Below, piece by piece: positions 1 to 12,756 of a stretch of DNA of 64,000 nucleotides. Numbering within the stretch: the first letter of the stretch is position 1; each line of letters starts with the position of its first letter. Position numbers and translations under genes: made by a program. Under the pieces are notes generated by a model. It was not told the DNA's origin and searched no databases. It worked only from the letters and a program-made list of their open reading frames with translations. This stretch comes from Cryptomeria japonica (lineage: Eukaryota > Streptophyta > Pinopsida > Cupressales > Cupressaceae), in NCBI RefSeq assembly GCF_030272615.1, contig NC_081414.1, positions 4,527,501 through 4,591,500 of the forward strand, in the 5' to 3' direction.

Positions 1-1
1 G

Positions 2-1289
2 GTAGACAGAGATAGGTCTGTTGGATGTCCTTACGCATATGGGTATAGAGGTTTAGTTGTCCAGCGTAAGCTGGGCAAGCTAGAGCATTGGAGGAGAGTG
101 GTAGATGATATTGATATGGTCTTCTGGCGACCATATACAGGTTGCGAGGTTTGGGCGGAGGATGGGAAGGAGATGCCACATGTCTTCATGTCCTGATATT
201 TGATAGGGTGGACACCCTTTGTTATAGAGAGGTTTTTGCATAGTTGGGTGCTGCGACAGTATGAGCGACGGTAGGGTATTCCACAAGGAGCATGTCTATA
301 TGCTTGACGGAGACAAGATATCTCAGATTGGGGTCCTACGATTGACAACACGACGATCGTAGATGAGTTCTTTCAGTTAGCTAGCCAGATTTGGGATTAT
401 GCCCTTGAGATCGTGGATGCAGGGATGGCTCATGTGTTTGCAGGACTCCTCGCAACACAGGCAGTAGCCAGGATATCAGATCCAGCGGAGATGATTCCAG
501 CATACGATGATGATGAGGAGGTAGAGGAGGGAGGGGGTGATGGAGGAGGAGGAGATGATAGAGGAGGTGGGAGAGGTCAGCGTGTTGTTAGAGGGAGATT
601 GGAGTTACGAAGGAGGGGGGATAGGGGTGGAGATAGAGGTAGGAGGGGTATATAGGCAGTTTTGGATAGAGGGAGAGGGGGTTTAGTGATCAGAGCTGGA
701 GAGGAGGAGTGGGTGGAGGAGGTGATGGTAGCAGTGGGAGGATATGAGGATGTGCGGAGACCGACTCAGAGGAGGAGGTTAGATGTTCTACCTCTGCCAG
801 CAGTGAGGACAGGTAGAGGGACAAGGGGTACCCCTTCACAGGTACCCTTATAGATGCGAATCCCGACACATGTGGAGGACGCATAGATCAGATCACTGCA
901 GTTGTCAATGGAGCAGTTGCAGGCACAGATGCTGGTGCAGCAGCATCAGATTACTCAGCTTACCCTAGAGCGTGATACTGAGATAGAGCGGTAGGGTCGA
1001 GCAGAGGAGCTCGCAACGAGCTTGCAGAGAGCGGCAACAGGTGGTCTGATGAGAGACACCTTGAGAGAGCTAGCTTTGAGAGCCAAGGAGGCAGAGTATT
1101 ACCAGCGCCATTATGAGGATGCGGTGCCTAGGGAGCACCGAGTGCAGAGTTTCACGTAGTCAAGATTGAGTTGATCTCGAGAGACTGGTTCGCGGTCAGA
1201 GAGCAGAGGCATTACGGGGCCTTCGCGACATAATTCACCTGGAGATCCAGGGGCTGGGACATTTGCTGCGAGACCGTCTCCCTCAATAA
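2..1289 (+). pseudogene. Decayed plant mobile domain (PMD)-like gene, C-terminal part
   Basis: Reading from the window edge gives one frame that stays recognisable to about 1160. It shows plant-mobile-domain hallmarks: FWRPYTG near 120-140, then IERFLHSWVLRQY near 220-260. An acidic and Gly/Arg-rich linker follows at about 500-850, then a Gln/Glu-rich coiled coil at 890-1140. A last coiled-coil segment in another frame ends at a TAA at 1287-1289, overlapping an AATAAA signal. PMD proteins (the MAIN/MAIL family) occur as host genes and as passengers of Mutator-like and LTR transposons; which applies here cannot be told. The N-terminus lies outside the window. The copy is dead: about seven in-frame stops and at least one frame change. 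Most stops are TAG/TGA where CAG/CGA/CGG or TGG would fit, which suggests methylation-linked deamination. Identification rests on motif recognition only. Confidence 0.6.
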
Positions 1290-1389
1290 AGATAGTCACA
1301 CTTGAGAGACGTTGTCTCCATTGTATTTTGATCATTGTTTTTGTTGTACTGGGCATAGACATGACAAATATTGTATATTGATCATTTGT

Positions 1390-1391
<2 letters not shown>

Positions 1392-1457
<66 letters not shown>
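1392..1457. repeat. (TA)n microsatellite
   Basis: An uninterrupted AT dinucleotide run of about 33 units. It lies just downstream of the decayed PMD gene and has no coding content. Confidence 0.97.
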
Positions 1458-1461
<4 letters not shown>

Positions 1462-2309
1462 CCATTTTCTTTGATCATGTGATGTGTTATGGATTTGGAT
1501 TTATGCTTTCTATATGCTTGTGCTTTATTCTATGATGTTGCAATGCTTAGATAGATGTATGTGTGATGTGAGATGTATCTTGAAAATGAGATGTATGATA
1601 TGAAATGTTGTGAGATGTACCTTGATATGCAACTAATTGTAAGATGATATGCAACTAATTGTTTTTGAGCATCTTCATTCTACATTTGTCACCCCAATAT
1701 AGCCACATGTAATTTGCTTTCGATATATGTATCATCATTGAGCATTTATTGATATTCAGATATGTTGAAAATTTATACAAGCATAATGGTATAATTGAAC
1801 GATGATGACCTAAGAAAAATTTACATGATGTTTGATTTTGCAAGATAGCACAAGCGTCAAGGTATAATTGAACTAGGACGACCAGCGTGCGGATTGCGTA
1901 TAAACAGACAAGATTAAATCATTTGTATGCTTAAAGTGGAATCATGTCTTCAGTGATATGTTGTGAATCACGTCTCGAGACAAGTATCTACACAGTACAA
2001 ATGATTGCCTCACAAATAGAAGACTGAGAAAATATTGGAGTTTCCCGATGTTTCTCTAGCTTTGAAGCATTGTAGAGAAAATATAGAGAATCCAATAATT
2101 CAAAAAGTTCAAATGCAAGAATAGTCAAAACTTTATGCAAAATGCAACATTTGATACTTCAGAAAATCATCCATCGTATTTCTTGTGTGAATTTTGTTTT
2201 AACGATCAATGTTTTGCTTTGTGATTGTGTAAATTTTTGGTTGTTGGATATGATGTTCTGAGTTTTGCAAATAGTCTTAAAGATTTGAACATGCTACAAG
2301 TTTTGATGG
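1458..2309. other. AT-rich stretch without a gene
   Basis: I see no supported coding region, RNA gene or clear repeat here. It may hold remnant LTR sequence of the neighbouring Tat-type element: the minus strand at about 2310-2330 reads like a polypurine tract (AGCTAGGGGTAATAA). No second LTR copy could be matched by eye on the other side of that element. Confidence 0.4.
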
Positions 2310-2631
2310 TTATTACCCCTAGCTAAGTGTATCTCTCGATGTGGGTATGTACAATGATTACCAAGCCATGGTGAGATGTGGTGAAAGGCTAGACGGATAA
2401 ATCAGGATAGTGACTGCGCTAAGTATGTCCTGAATGGATATTTGCAAAGTGTCGGGCGATGGTCGATAGTGTTTTACTGTGGAGATAAGGATATAGATAT
2501 AGATAGAGGAGCTATCCTCTCACAATAGCGCCTGTTTGCCAGGTTTTCACCAGTTGCTTTTATTCTACCTTTTTATTTGCTTTTTCTTGATTTTTTGAAT
2601 TTTTTTTGACTTTTTTCGTGCATTAGACTAC

Positions 2632-5600
2632 TCAAGTGTAGTATTTCTTCAGATGGATGTTGTTAGTTGGTTTGTCGAGCACATCTCCTTCTGAAGTTGT
2701 TAGCTGATAAGCACCTGATCCATAGACTGAGATGATGACATAGGGACCTAACCAGTTAGGTTCAAATTTCCCTTTCTTTTCCCGATCTTGCTGATTTCTA
2801 GGATTTTCCTTGAGTACTAGGTCACCAACTTTAAAATTTTTGGGAATTACCTTGTGGTTGTAGCTTCTGCACATGCGTTGCTGATATGCTTTGAAATGAG
2901 TATAAGCATGCTGACGTCTTTCATCTAATAGTTCAAGTTCTTGTAGTTGGTTAACTCGATACTCTTCATCCAGGATTAAGCCTTTTAGAGAGACTCTGAG
3001 AGATGGAATTTCTACCTCCAGGGGTAAAATAGCTTCTGATCCATATACCAATGAGTATGGTGTTGCTCATGTAGGTGTACGAATGCTAGTTCTGTATGCC
3101 CAAAGTGTTGGATTGAGTTGTACATGCCAATCTTTGCCTGCATCATTCACTGTTTTCTTTAGGATTTTCAATATTGTCTTGTCGGATGCTTCTGCTTGAC
3201 CATTCCCCTTGGGATAGTATGGTGTAGAGAAACGATGTTGTATTTTGAATTTTTCACATAGTTCTCGGACATCTTGGTTTTTGAAAGGTTATCCATTATC
3301 GGTGATGATGGAGCTTGGAATACCATATTTGCATATCAGATAATTTAGGATAAAAGAGGCAATTTGTTTTCCAGTCACTGTGGTCATGGAGACTGCTTCT
3401 ATCCACTGGTAAAATATTCTGTTGCAGTTATAATGAACTTGTGTCCATTTGAAGATGAAGGATGAATTTTACCAACTAAGTCCAGTCCCCACTAACAAAA
3501 AGGCCAAGATGTTGTGAATGGTTGCAGTTCCTATGCTGGTGCATGTATAAGGTTGCCATGGATCTGACATTTAGGACACTTTTTTGCAAAGTGATAAGAG
3601 TCTTTTTCCATTGTTGGCCAGTAATATTCTATTCTTAGAAGCTTTTTAGCAAGAGCAGTCCCACTTGAATGTGTGCCACAAATACCTTCGTGAAGCTCAT
3701 GAAAAGCGGAGTCAGATTCATTGCAATCAAGGCAACGAAGAAGAGTACCATCTAGACCTCGACGATACAACGTATCAGCAGTAAGGATATAACGGGCGGC
3801 TTGCCGGATAAAATTACATTTTTGGTTTCGAGATAGGTCAATGGGTAGGATGTTATTCTTTAGGTAATCGTATATCGGTCCATACCATGGAGAATCTGAA
3901 CTAGTCAAGGTATAGATAACATGGGATTCATAGTGGTCATAGGCTGGGGAGAATAGTTGCTCTAGCAGAAACTTGTAATGACTCTGTTGCTCTGGAATTT
4001 GTAGTAATGAAGTGATAGTAGCCATTGCATCGGCTGCTTTGTTGTTCAACCTTGGTATTTGCTCAAAAGTGATGTGTACAAAATATTGCTTGAAGTCATC
4101 CACCATTCGCTTGTAGGATAGCAGCTTATCATCCTTTGTCTGATAGTCATTGTTGATTTGATTGACGACTAGTTGTGAATCTCCGTAGACCTTTAACTCT
4201 GTGATTTTCCATTCTATGGTCATTTTGATGCCTATAACCAATGCCTCATATTCAACCACATTATTTGTGCATGGGAACATAAGCCTATATGATCTTGGTA
4301 TAGTGTGTCCTCCAGGAGTAATGAATGGAATGCTAGCATGTGAACCATGTTATGTGTAGGATCCGTCAAAGTATAGGGTCCATTGTTTGGTAGAAATAGC
4401 AAGAACGTCTCTATCTAGAAATTCAATCTCCATAGTTTGTTTTCCTGGTAGTGGTGCTTCAGCCAGCTGATCTGCAATTGCTTGTCCTTTGATAGCTCTT
4501 CATTCTGTGTAGTGGATATCAAATTCACTGAGAATCATGACCCATTTAGCCAATCTGCCTGTAAGAGCTGCCTTGTTGAGTAGATATTTGAGGGGATCAA
4601 TTTTTGCCACTAGCTTAATTGTGTGTGCTAGCATATAATGTCAGAATTTTTGAGAAGCGAAGACTACTATTAGACAAGCCTTCTCAATGAATGTATAGTT
4701 GAGTTCATATCCATTAAATGTCTCGCTGATGTGGTATATAGCTCGTTCCTTTCCTTGTTGATCTTCTTGTGCCAATAGTGCCCCCAGTGATACATCTGTT
4801 GTTGAAATGTATAAAATGAGTGGCTTTCCTATTTTTTGTGGTACCAGAACTGGTGGGTTCATTAGATATTGTCTGATTTGATAAAAAGATTCTGCACACT
4901 TGACTTCCCATCTGAACGGTACATTCTTATGTAGTAGATGATTGAATGGTAGACTTTTATCGACTAGTTGAGCGATGAATCGCCTAATGGATTGAAGTCG
5001 TCCTTGTAGAGATCGGAGCTGACTGATATTCTTTGGTGGTGGCATCTCCATAATGGATTGTACCTTTGCTGGGTCTACTTCAATACCTTTAGCTGAGACT
5101 ATGTAGCCTAGTAACTTGCCTAATGTAACCCCGAAGACACACTTCTTAGGGTTGAGTCTGACTTGGAATTTCTCCAATCGATCAAAAATCTTTGTTAAGA
5201 TGTTGAGGTGTTATGCTCTGGTGAAGGATTTAGTTAATAATTCATCCACATAGTCTTCCATGAAGGTATGCATCATGTCATGAAAGATTGTTGTCATTGC
5301 TCGTTGATAAGTAGCTTCTGCATTCTTTAAGCCAAAAGGCGTAACATTCCAACAGTACGTTCCCCAAGGGCAGGTAAACACTATTCTATCTTGATCTTCT
5401 GGGGCTATTTTTATTTGATTATAGCCTAAAAAACCATCCATTAGTGAGAGCATTGCATGGCCCGTTGTGAGGTCTACAATTATGTCAATACTGGGCAAAG
5501 GAAAGTCATCCTTTGGACATGCTTTGTTGACATCTCTGAAGTCAGTACATATTTTGATATTGTTGTCTGGTTTTGATACTGATACTATGTTGGAAATCCA

Positions 5601-7865
5601 TTCTGCATAGTCGATGGGTCGAATAAATCCAACATCTAATAGTTTCTTTAGTTCAGCTTTGACCATGAGTGCCACCTGTGGATAATCTTTTGTAGTTTTT
5701 GCTTGACTGGCTTAACTCCTGGAGTAATGGACAAATGATGCATGATTAAGTGTGGATCAATTCTGGGCATATCTGCGTATGACCAAGCAAAGTTGATTTG
5801 CTTTTCTTTAAAAAAATTGATAAATGTTAATCTTTCTTCCTCTGTCAGAGATTCGGCCAGGTGTATGTTTTTGGCTGCTTTTGTAGTACCAATGTTGATT
5901 GATTGAGTGGGCTCAATCAATATGGGTGATTGTTCATGAAAATGTTCAGAAAGAGTGTCAAGTCTCCCATCTTTAGGTGCCTTAAAAAGGTTTTCACCCT
6001 CAGATGCATCCTTTATTTTTACTTTTTTGTGATCCATAGCTACCATTGACTGGTTTTCAGCCATAAATCTTTTATTTGGTTCATTTTTGCGACTGAGAGA
6101 CTTGGCACTCCCTAGGTTGCAGACATCGTTACTTTGTTCACTGGTAGAGCCTGTTTCCGGGGTAACGATACATAGGTAGTGGATAATAGATTCATCATTT
6201 GGGAAAATTGGTATATCATGTATTTCGGGTTCATCCCAGTCGATGAGATCGAGAAAGACAAGTGGTAAGGAATCATTTGGTGGATCAAGTTTTGCTACTG
6301 TAAGTGTTAAGATGGAGGTTTCATCGTGATTGATTTTGGTTTTAAAGAAGTCAAGGATTTCGTCGAGGTCTTCGATGGTCATTTTTCATATAGACTTGCT
6401 CATAATGTCACTGCTCGTTTGTCGTGGTGTCATAGATATTTTGTGGACCAATTTCAAGTGGTCGATATTCTGTGTTGCATGCTTCTTTAGAAATGGGTGT
6501 ATGATTGCTATTTTCTGCAATATCATCAGGAATATTAGAACAACTACCCCATTCATATTCATTGGAATCAGTCTCAGAGGTATCATCCCAGATTCTATTA
6601 GTGTTGTGAATTGGTATGTTGTTTGGTGAGAATAAGTCCTTAATGATTGATACCAGTTTGATAGTTTTCTTTGATTCTGTGTCGGATCCTGCTTCTACCT
6701 TTTATATTTGCTCATATACTGTTTCTCCTTGGGGTGGAATAATGATATCAAGAGATGATTCTACTTTTTTAGATATTGGTGCTTGAATACGAGCTACTAT
6801 TGTAGATGTTGCCTTCTTGTGAATGATGAGCTTCCCCTGATGTTGCTTTTTTTCTTGATGTTCACGTTCCTTACGGATTGTCTCTGCTGATTCAAATAGT
6901 GCTTCTTTCTAGGATTCTTCTTTGTACTTCTTCTTTGCTTTCCACTAAGGTTTTGGATTATGGCATGATGTCCTTCTTGGTAGGAGAGTGAGTTCATGGT
7001 CCAATCCTATTTTGTCCCTACTGAGTTGTGAAGGAAGGCCTATTGGTTCAGTGACTCCTTCTTTGCGCTTTCCAATAGGTCCTTTACCATTATATCTCAT
7101 TTGTTGCATGATTAAGTAGCCCTTTCCATATAGGTGTGTTGGTATAACTATTTCCATAGCAATTGCTCTACTATCTTCTTCTTCATCTTTGTATAACCAG
7201 CTAAGGATGTTCTTTTCCTCTGATTCATGTGCTAGAGTGCCGAGTTGGATGAATGTACCATCAAATTTGGTGATGGGTTGAGTTACCTGATGTGTTGATG
7301 TTGTAGGTAATCCATAAAATTTGGGTGATGTTGGTAAGTTAGCCAAACACATTAGTTCTAAAGATTATTCCCCCATGCCTTGTTCTTTGATCTGCATTTT
7401 CTATTTGAAATCTCCAAGTAGTGATTCAGACTTTTCTTGTTGAAGATCTGATGTTGAGGATTTCTGTTTTTCCCTATTATGGGGAACCAAACTATCCTGG
7501 GCTGCCCCCATTGCATTACAATGTTGAAATGGATTATGATCAACAGATATAGAGATCTCTTGCCCGTTATAGGGAAATTTGACACACTGGTGATACGTAG
7601 AAGGCACTGCTTGCATTTCATGTATCCAGGGTCGACCTAATAAGATATTGTATGTGAGGTCTATGTCTAAGACCTAGCACATAGTATCTCTTTGTATGGA
7701 TCTAACTTGAATCGGTAACAATATTGTTCCTTTGGAGGATCTTTCCTCATCATCATATGCCTTTACAGTAATTTTTTTGCGTGGATCAATAGACTCCTCT
7801 GAGAAGCCTAATGCACAGATAAGTTTTAAGGTACATATATTAAGTCCAGCTCCTCCATCTATCAA
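2632..7865 (-). pseudogene. pol region of Tat element 1 (PR-RT-RH-aRH-INT)
   Basis: In transcription order: an aspartic-protease-like segment (about 7.67-7.87 kb), a linker, the RT fingers and palm (about 5.2-5.8 kb, with VSKPDNNIKICTDFRDVNKACP and FGLKNAEATYQRAM), and the RT thumb and RNase H (4.64-5.18 kb). Then come the extra archaeal-type RNase H plus the His/Cys integrase finger (3.53-4.28 kb, CPKCQIHGNLIH) and the integrase core and C-terminal domain (2.63-3.53 kb, NWLGPYVI). Closest kin in the window is the plus-strand copy at 46.7-53.4 kb. Broken in many places. Confidence 0.85.
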
Positions 7866-8238
7866 TACTCGTTTTACTCGGTGTTTATAGACTATGACTT
7901 CAATATGGAGAGGAGTGTTATGCGGATGACTTAATGAGATATTATCATGCTCTGAAAAAAGTGAGATTATGAGGCCCCGTCATATGAGCAACCATGGCTT
8001 GGAATTTGTCAGCATCCAAATCTTGAGGTACATTTGTTTCCAATAGTGCTTGTTCCAATATGTCTTTGTATTTTGGCAAAAGTTTTAGTAACTCCAGTAT
8101 AGATATTTGAGCAGGAGTTTTGCGCAGTTGGCTGACTAAATCATATTAAATTTTAGGTATAGTGTTTGTTGTTGACGTATGTCGCTTCAAGACATATTTT
8201 TGAGCTCTGGTTGTTACGTTGACAGATTCATGATTATG

Positions 8239-10059
8239 CTAGTCTTGGATTGTGATGACATTTACATGATTGTCTACAACCGATATATGATTGATGGTGT
8301 TATTGTAGATGTGATTGATACGAGCCCCATGGGTATCGTTTGAAGTTGAAGCTCCATCTTTGTTGTAGTTTGGAAGAGGATTCTTAAAGGCTCCATGGTC
8401 ACCATTTGTCTTGAGACCATCCACTGTTAAATCACCTCTATCAATCATGTCTTGAACAATGTTTTTCAATCTCATGTAATCATTTGTTTGATGACCTTTG
8501 TTGCGATGGAAATCACAAAAGTGTGAGTCATTCCACCAAGGTGGTTTGATTTGTGGTTCATAGTTGCTGATCGCAGGTAAAGAGATAATTTTGTTTGCCA
8601 GGAGTTCTCTGAATGCTGACTCCAGTGATTGACCCAAAGGTGTGTAGACACGTTTTTTAAAAGTTATGGTGTTACCTCGTGAATTATTATTAAGTCCTTG
8701 ATTTGTGTGATTGTTTTGAACATTGTTGGTGTTGTTGGTATTGGGTTGACCTTGATTGGTGTTCGGTGTGTAAGTATTGGTGTCTGGGTTAGCACCTTTG
8801 GGATTCTTTGTAGCTTGAGGATTTCCTGATAAGGCTAGCATGGGTTGTTTAGATTTTGGATCATGTGGTTCATTGCCTCCTTCGTTTCCATTATTCTTAT
8901 TTTTGGTCCAGAATCTAGATTTGTCTAAGTTGTTGTTATTTTGGTTATTGTAGCTTGATGAACCTGTTCCTTCTTCGAAGAATTTGAGCGTTCCTTTCTT
9001 GACACATGCTTCTTCTACTTGAATGTCATTTTCAATTAGTTTAGTGAAAGACGGTATGCATTGGAGCTTGAGCCTGTAACTCATCTCACTATTCAAGTTA
9101 TCGATGAAAATTTCCATTTTCTCCTTTTCAGGAATATCTTGAGGATATCGTGAAACCATACATCGCCAACGTTGAAGGAATACCATGAATGTTTCATTGT
9201 TTTTCTATTTTTTATTATAGACATCTAGCATGGTAATAACATGTTGAATGTTATAGGAATATTGAGTGATGAATTTGTTGACTAGTTCATCAAATGATCT
9301 GACAGGAGGTGTGATTTTGGATAACCATTCCATTGTTTGTCCTCCCAAACTTCGTGGGAATAATCTCATCAGATAGGTGTCATCATGAGCGAATTCAAGA
9401 CTCGTGGTACAAAATTCTCTAGCATGATCACGGGGATCGCTCTTTCCATCATATTTATCAAATTTAGGAACGTCTGAGTTTGGAGGGAAAGGGACCATGT
9501 GCAATCTTCTGTCAAATGGATAAGGACAAATTTCATTGAATGAATATCGTACTGTTGTCCCTTGTTGCATGTCTTGCATTTGTCTTTGTAACATTTGCAT
9601 TTGTTGAGTAAGGGCAACCAAAGGCGCATTGTTTTACCGAGGGAAGAGTTCTTCCCTTGCAATAATCCTGGGTTGAAATGGTGTGTGGAACGATATATTT
9701 TGCTCGGGGATGTTTTGTTCAAGAATATCTTGCTCAGGGTCACATGCATCCTCTTCTCTTTGTCTTTCTTAATATTCATAATTTTGAGATCTTGTTCCAA
9801 AAATGTCTGGGTCAAGGTCCTCAGGAATTTTAACTCCTTTGCTTATGAGCATGAGTAGGTATTTCTCTTTGTCATTTTCTATGAGTCTTTCTACAAGTTT
9901 TTGAAATGAAGCACTCTCTTGGCATTCCTGAAGAAGTTCTTCAGAAATTTCAGTATCCTCTAGATGTGGACCTTCAAAAGGATTTGATAATCTCCAATTC
10001 ATACTGGGTTCTGCTTGTGCCTCACTTTGTTTGCCTTGTTGAGAGCGAGTAACAGGCAT
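8239..10059 (-). pseudogene. gag region of Tat element 1
   Basis: It begins with the MPVTRSQ sequence common to plant gypsy Gag proteins. A retrotransposon-gag domain follows (near 9250-9500: FDKYDGKSDPRDHAREF and WLSKITPP). Next come an Asn-rich linker and a CxFHxxxGHxT motif (near 8490-8530), the type of knuckle seen in Tat Gag proteins. Gag would form the capsid-like particle that packages element RNA. Part of a fossil element; broken. Confidence 0.8.
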
Positions 10060-10061
10060 TT

Positions 10062-10406
10062 TTAGAAATATTCAGGGGTTGGTGGTGGTAATCTCGAGAA
10101 GTTATAAGTGATGCAGTCTTCAGGAAAGAATGTCGGATTGATCTTTCCTCCACGGTTTATGACATGACTGAATGCGTATTTTTGACAATATGCCCTAGTC
10201 TTCAAAGGCTCCTTGTCAAATTCGTTGGATTTGTTCTGGATATAAAGTTTGACGTGATGAAGAAATGTTCGATGAAATTTGAAGAGTTGACGATTGATGT
10301 ATAAAAATTTATTTCTTTGGACAAATTTGGAAAAACTTGGTTGTTGTTTCTTCAACGTGGTGTTACGATAAATATTCTTTCTTCTCAGAATATGAGGATT
10401 AGTCAT
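10062..10406 (-). other. Small ORF just upstream of gag in element 1
   Basis: A 114-codon open frame ends 2 nt before the gag start, in a different frame. It is basic and aromatic-rich (NRQLFKFHRTFLHHVK) and has no family I recognise. Ogre-type Tat elements are known to carry an extra ORF before gag, so it could be a remnant of one, but chance openness is also possible. Confidence 0.3.
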
Positions 10407-10856
10407 GCATACCTTTGATTTGTTTTGGATTCAGTTTATCTTGTTTTGAAGAATTGAAGTTTTACTTTATCAAATTGAAGGTTTAGATGCCCCCTCACGA
10501 CAAAGTGTGCCAAATGACATGGATAAATTTTCCTGATATGGAAACTTGATTTGACAACTTGAGGTTTTGAACAAGTGTGTTTGGGATAAAATCCGTGAGA
10601 TAACAAAGGACCTATTCATCACTTGCAATGATGTTTCCTGATTTTGATAGGATAGATATGTTTATCGTGCAACTAGTTTTGGATTCTAGACAACTTTTGT
10701 TTGACTAGAAATTCACTCTAGAAATAGTTTTTAAAGCCTTGTTTTTGATACTCTATTTTGACGAAAACGAAGCTGATGCAAGGAGGTTTTCAAAAATGTT
10801 TTAAAAAATTTCCAAATTTATCTTTGTTTCGCCCCCTGTTTTTCTATTTTTGATCA

Positions 10857-11231
10857 CTCGCTAAAGCAAAGACCCTACGTGCTACAAAAGTTCTTTGATG
10901 CGCTAAGAAAAATACCCCACGTGCTAGGTTGCCTCGGTCTACGTGCTAACTGGTTGAGACTATTTAATTTTGTTTTCTGCTTTGCTCAAAAGATCATGCG
11001 CTGGTATGGGCCTTCCACCCGCTAACTGATAAACCCTATGCACCAGTGTTTGACTCCTACATGCTATGCTGATGCTTAAACGTACTAGGTTGTTTTTCGG
11101 ATGCGCTAAGTTGCCATTGCGGGTCTTGGATTCTCGGTAAAGCGCTACTATTAAAACTTGACGCATTAATTTGAAGGTTTAATGCGCTAAAAAATATACC
11201 ACGCACGCTAAGAAGTTGTTCTTACGTGCTA
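10857..11231 (-). repeat. 21-bp phased anchor array, field 1a
   Basis: An 8-9 bp anchor (plus strand ATGCGCTA or ACGTGCTA, with variants) recurs 16 times, separated by about 12-bp spacers of unrelated sequence. The GCTA-equivalent tetramers start at 10860, 10881, 10902, 10923, 10945, 11000, 11021, 11042, 11063, 11084, 11105, 11144, 11165, 11186, 11207 and 11228. Twelve of the 15 steps are exactly 21 bp; the others are 22, 55 and 39. It sits upstream of gag of the minus-strand Tat element, so it is probably in that element's leader or LTR. Strand is given for that transcript. Confidence 0.9.
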
Positions 11232-12756
11232 CACTGTCCTGATATGTTGCTTTGGCTGGTTTTTGCAATGCTTTGGAACTTTGTTTGAGTTTTTTAGTGT
11301 TGATAGATGATTTTCTGAAGTAACAAATGTAAACACAACACAAAATACATAACCATTTTTGCCTAGTCTAAACAATAAGTGTATATTCTGTGAGGATGTG
11401 TTCAAATCCCCAATGTTTCAACAGGTTTAGTTACAAAGAATACACTTCAAAAAGACTCTTTATTCAAAGGTCATAAGTAATACCATAGCCCACTAGTCTC
11501 GATACTCCATTAGCTCAAACAGTTGTGTCACCCCCTAGGGGGCGCCCGTTTTTTTGCCTTTTGCCAGAAATTAACTCAAAGTGAATTGCTTCACAATTGA
11601 GTAGTTATCTTGGGAGATATATGGTGAGTAATCTTGGGGGCAGATTCTTCCCCACCCTTGCACTATGATATTACAAATGTCTGGTTACTAACTCAGCTTA
11701 AAGTTTCTATTTCTAAGGTTCGTAATCAGGCTTCCTGTTCAGCCGTCAGTGATAAACTCCCTCGGAAGGCTTCCTAACCTTTAGAACAAAGGCTTTACGT
11801 ACCTTGAGGATACTGGGGGAAGGCTAATCACTGCGCGTAACCATTGAAAAGGACTTTCGTCACTTTCCACTTTTGATTATAGTGGGTTGGAACACTTGGC
11901 GTCAAAGTCGTTTCCCACTTAGGTTGTTCCCTTCACACTGGCCATAAATGGCTTTAAGAGTTTTTTTCAACCCCTCGAGAAGGTAGGCTTGCTAAAGGTT
12001 TTAAAATTCTTGAAATGACTGAAAGTGTAAGAGTAGTTTGCCTTTTTTATCACCCAGTTAAGGGAGAGCATATATCTTCTACTTTCGAGATAAGGCAATC
12101 AAGTTGTTCTTTTTATCCTTTCAATTCAATGATTTTCTAAAATCTATATGGAGATGTTGCTCCACAAAAACATGGTGTTTATTTCAACCTTTTATGGCAA
12201 TGATTTTATGATCTAATGAATAGAAAAGGTCAACAAAATAAATCGATTGTTTGGTCAACAAAACAAAAGCAATGTATGGTTAATAAAATAAAGCAATCAA
12301 AAGGGGAAGATCTTCCCTCTTTTAGTTGTAACTGACTTTTGTGATTCTTTACTTTGCCCAAATTTAAAGATGGATCCTTTTATGCACCAAAGGATGGTGA
12401 GATTCTTTTTAAGCCCTTTGCAAAATGAAAATTTGTCTTGTTCTTTTTAGAGCCCAAATTAATAATTTTCCTCCCAGAAAAGCAACAAAAGATTTTGATT
12501 TGTGGTTCTTTTTAGGTACCCAAATGAAATATGAGTTCAATTTTAAGAAAATTAAAAGAAGTTCAAATTTTTAAACTAACTTAACTAAGTAAAAACTCTA
12601 ACTATCTTCATGGTCCCAAAATTGAGCTCCTATCTGCAATAAAATCGTTAGAACCCTGCAAAATAATAAGTAAAAAGGTTAGATAACTCGTGGACTTCAA
12701 CAAGTCTAATTTTATCCTCGGTTACAGATTTTAATTTTTTTTGTCTTTGTTTGTGA
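11232..12756. other. Non-coding stretch between the two phased arrays
   Basis: No coding region is supported. It looks like LTR or leader sequence of the Tat element: a minus-strand AATAAA near 11460 and many short homopolymers. A perfect 12-bp palindrome CCCCCTAGGGGG lies at 11531-11542. No direct repeat partner was found on the far side of the element. Confidence 0.4.

Larger units (their letters stand above)
2310..10406 (-). mobile_element. Ty3/gypsy retrotransposon fossil, Tat lineage (element 1)
   Basis: Gag, protease, RT, RNase H, a second archaeal-type RNase H and integrase lie in that order on the minus strand. The second RNase H (the TNNVVEYEAL and GDSQLVVNQ signatures) between the normal RNase H and integrase marks the Tat clade, which includes Ogre- and Retand-like elements. 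A conserved A-rich 3' leader follows integrase, with a GGTGAAAACC motif that recurs in the second Tat copy at 53.5 kb. LTR boundaries were not resolved by eye; the left limit is a polypurine-like tract. The element is clearly broken, with roughly a dozen or more breaks, and is old. An upstream leader probably extends beyond 10.4 kb and includes the phased repeats. Confidence 0.85.

Noticed and set aside
2150-11332. Inverted similarity between about 2152-2172 (CTTCAGAAAATCATCCATC) and about 11303-11322 as terminal repeats of element 1
   Set aside because: Only about 20 bp match, with no extension by eye; the surrounding sequences do not align, so chance or a shared LTR scrap is more likely.
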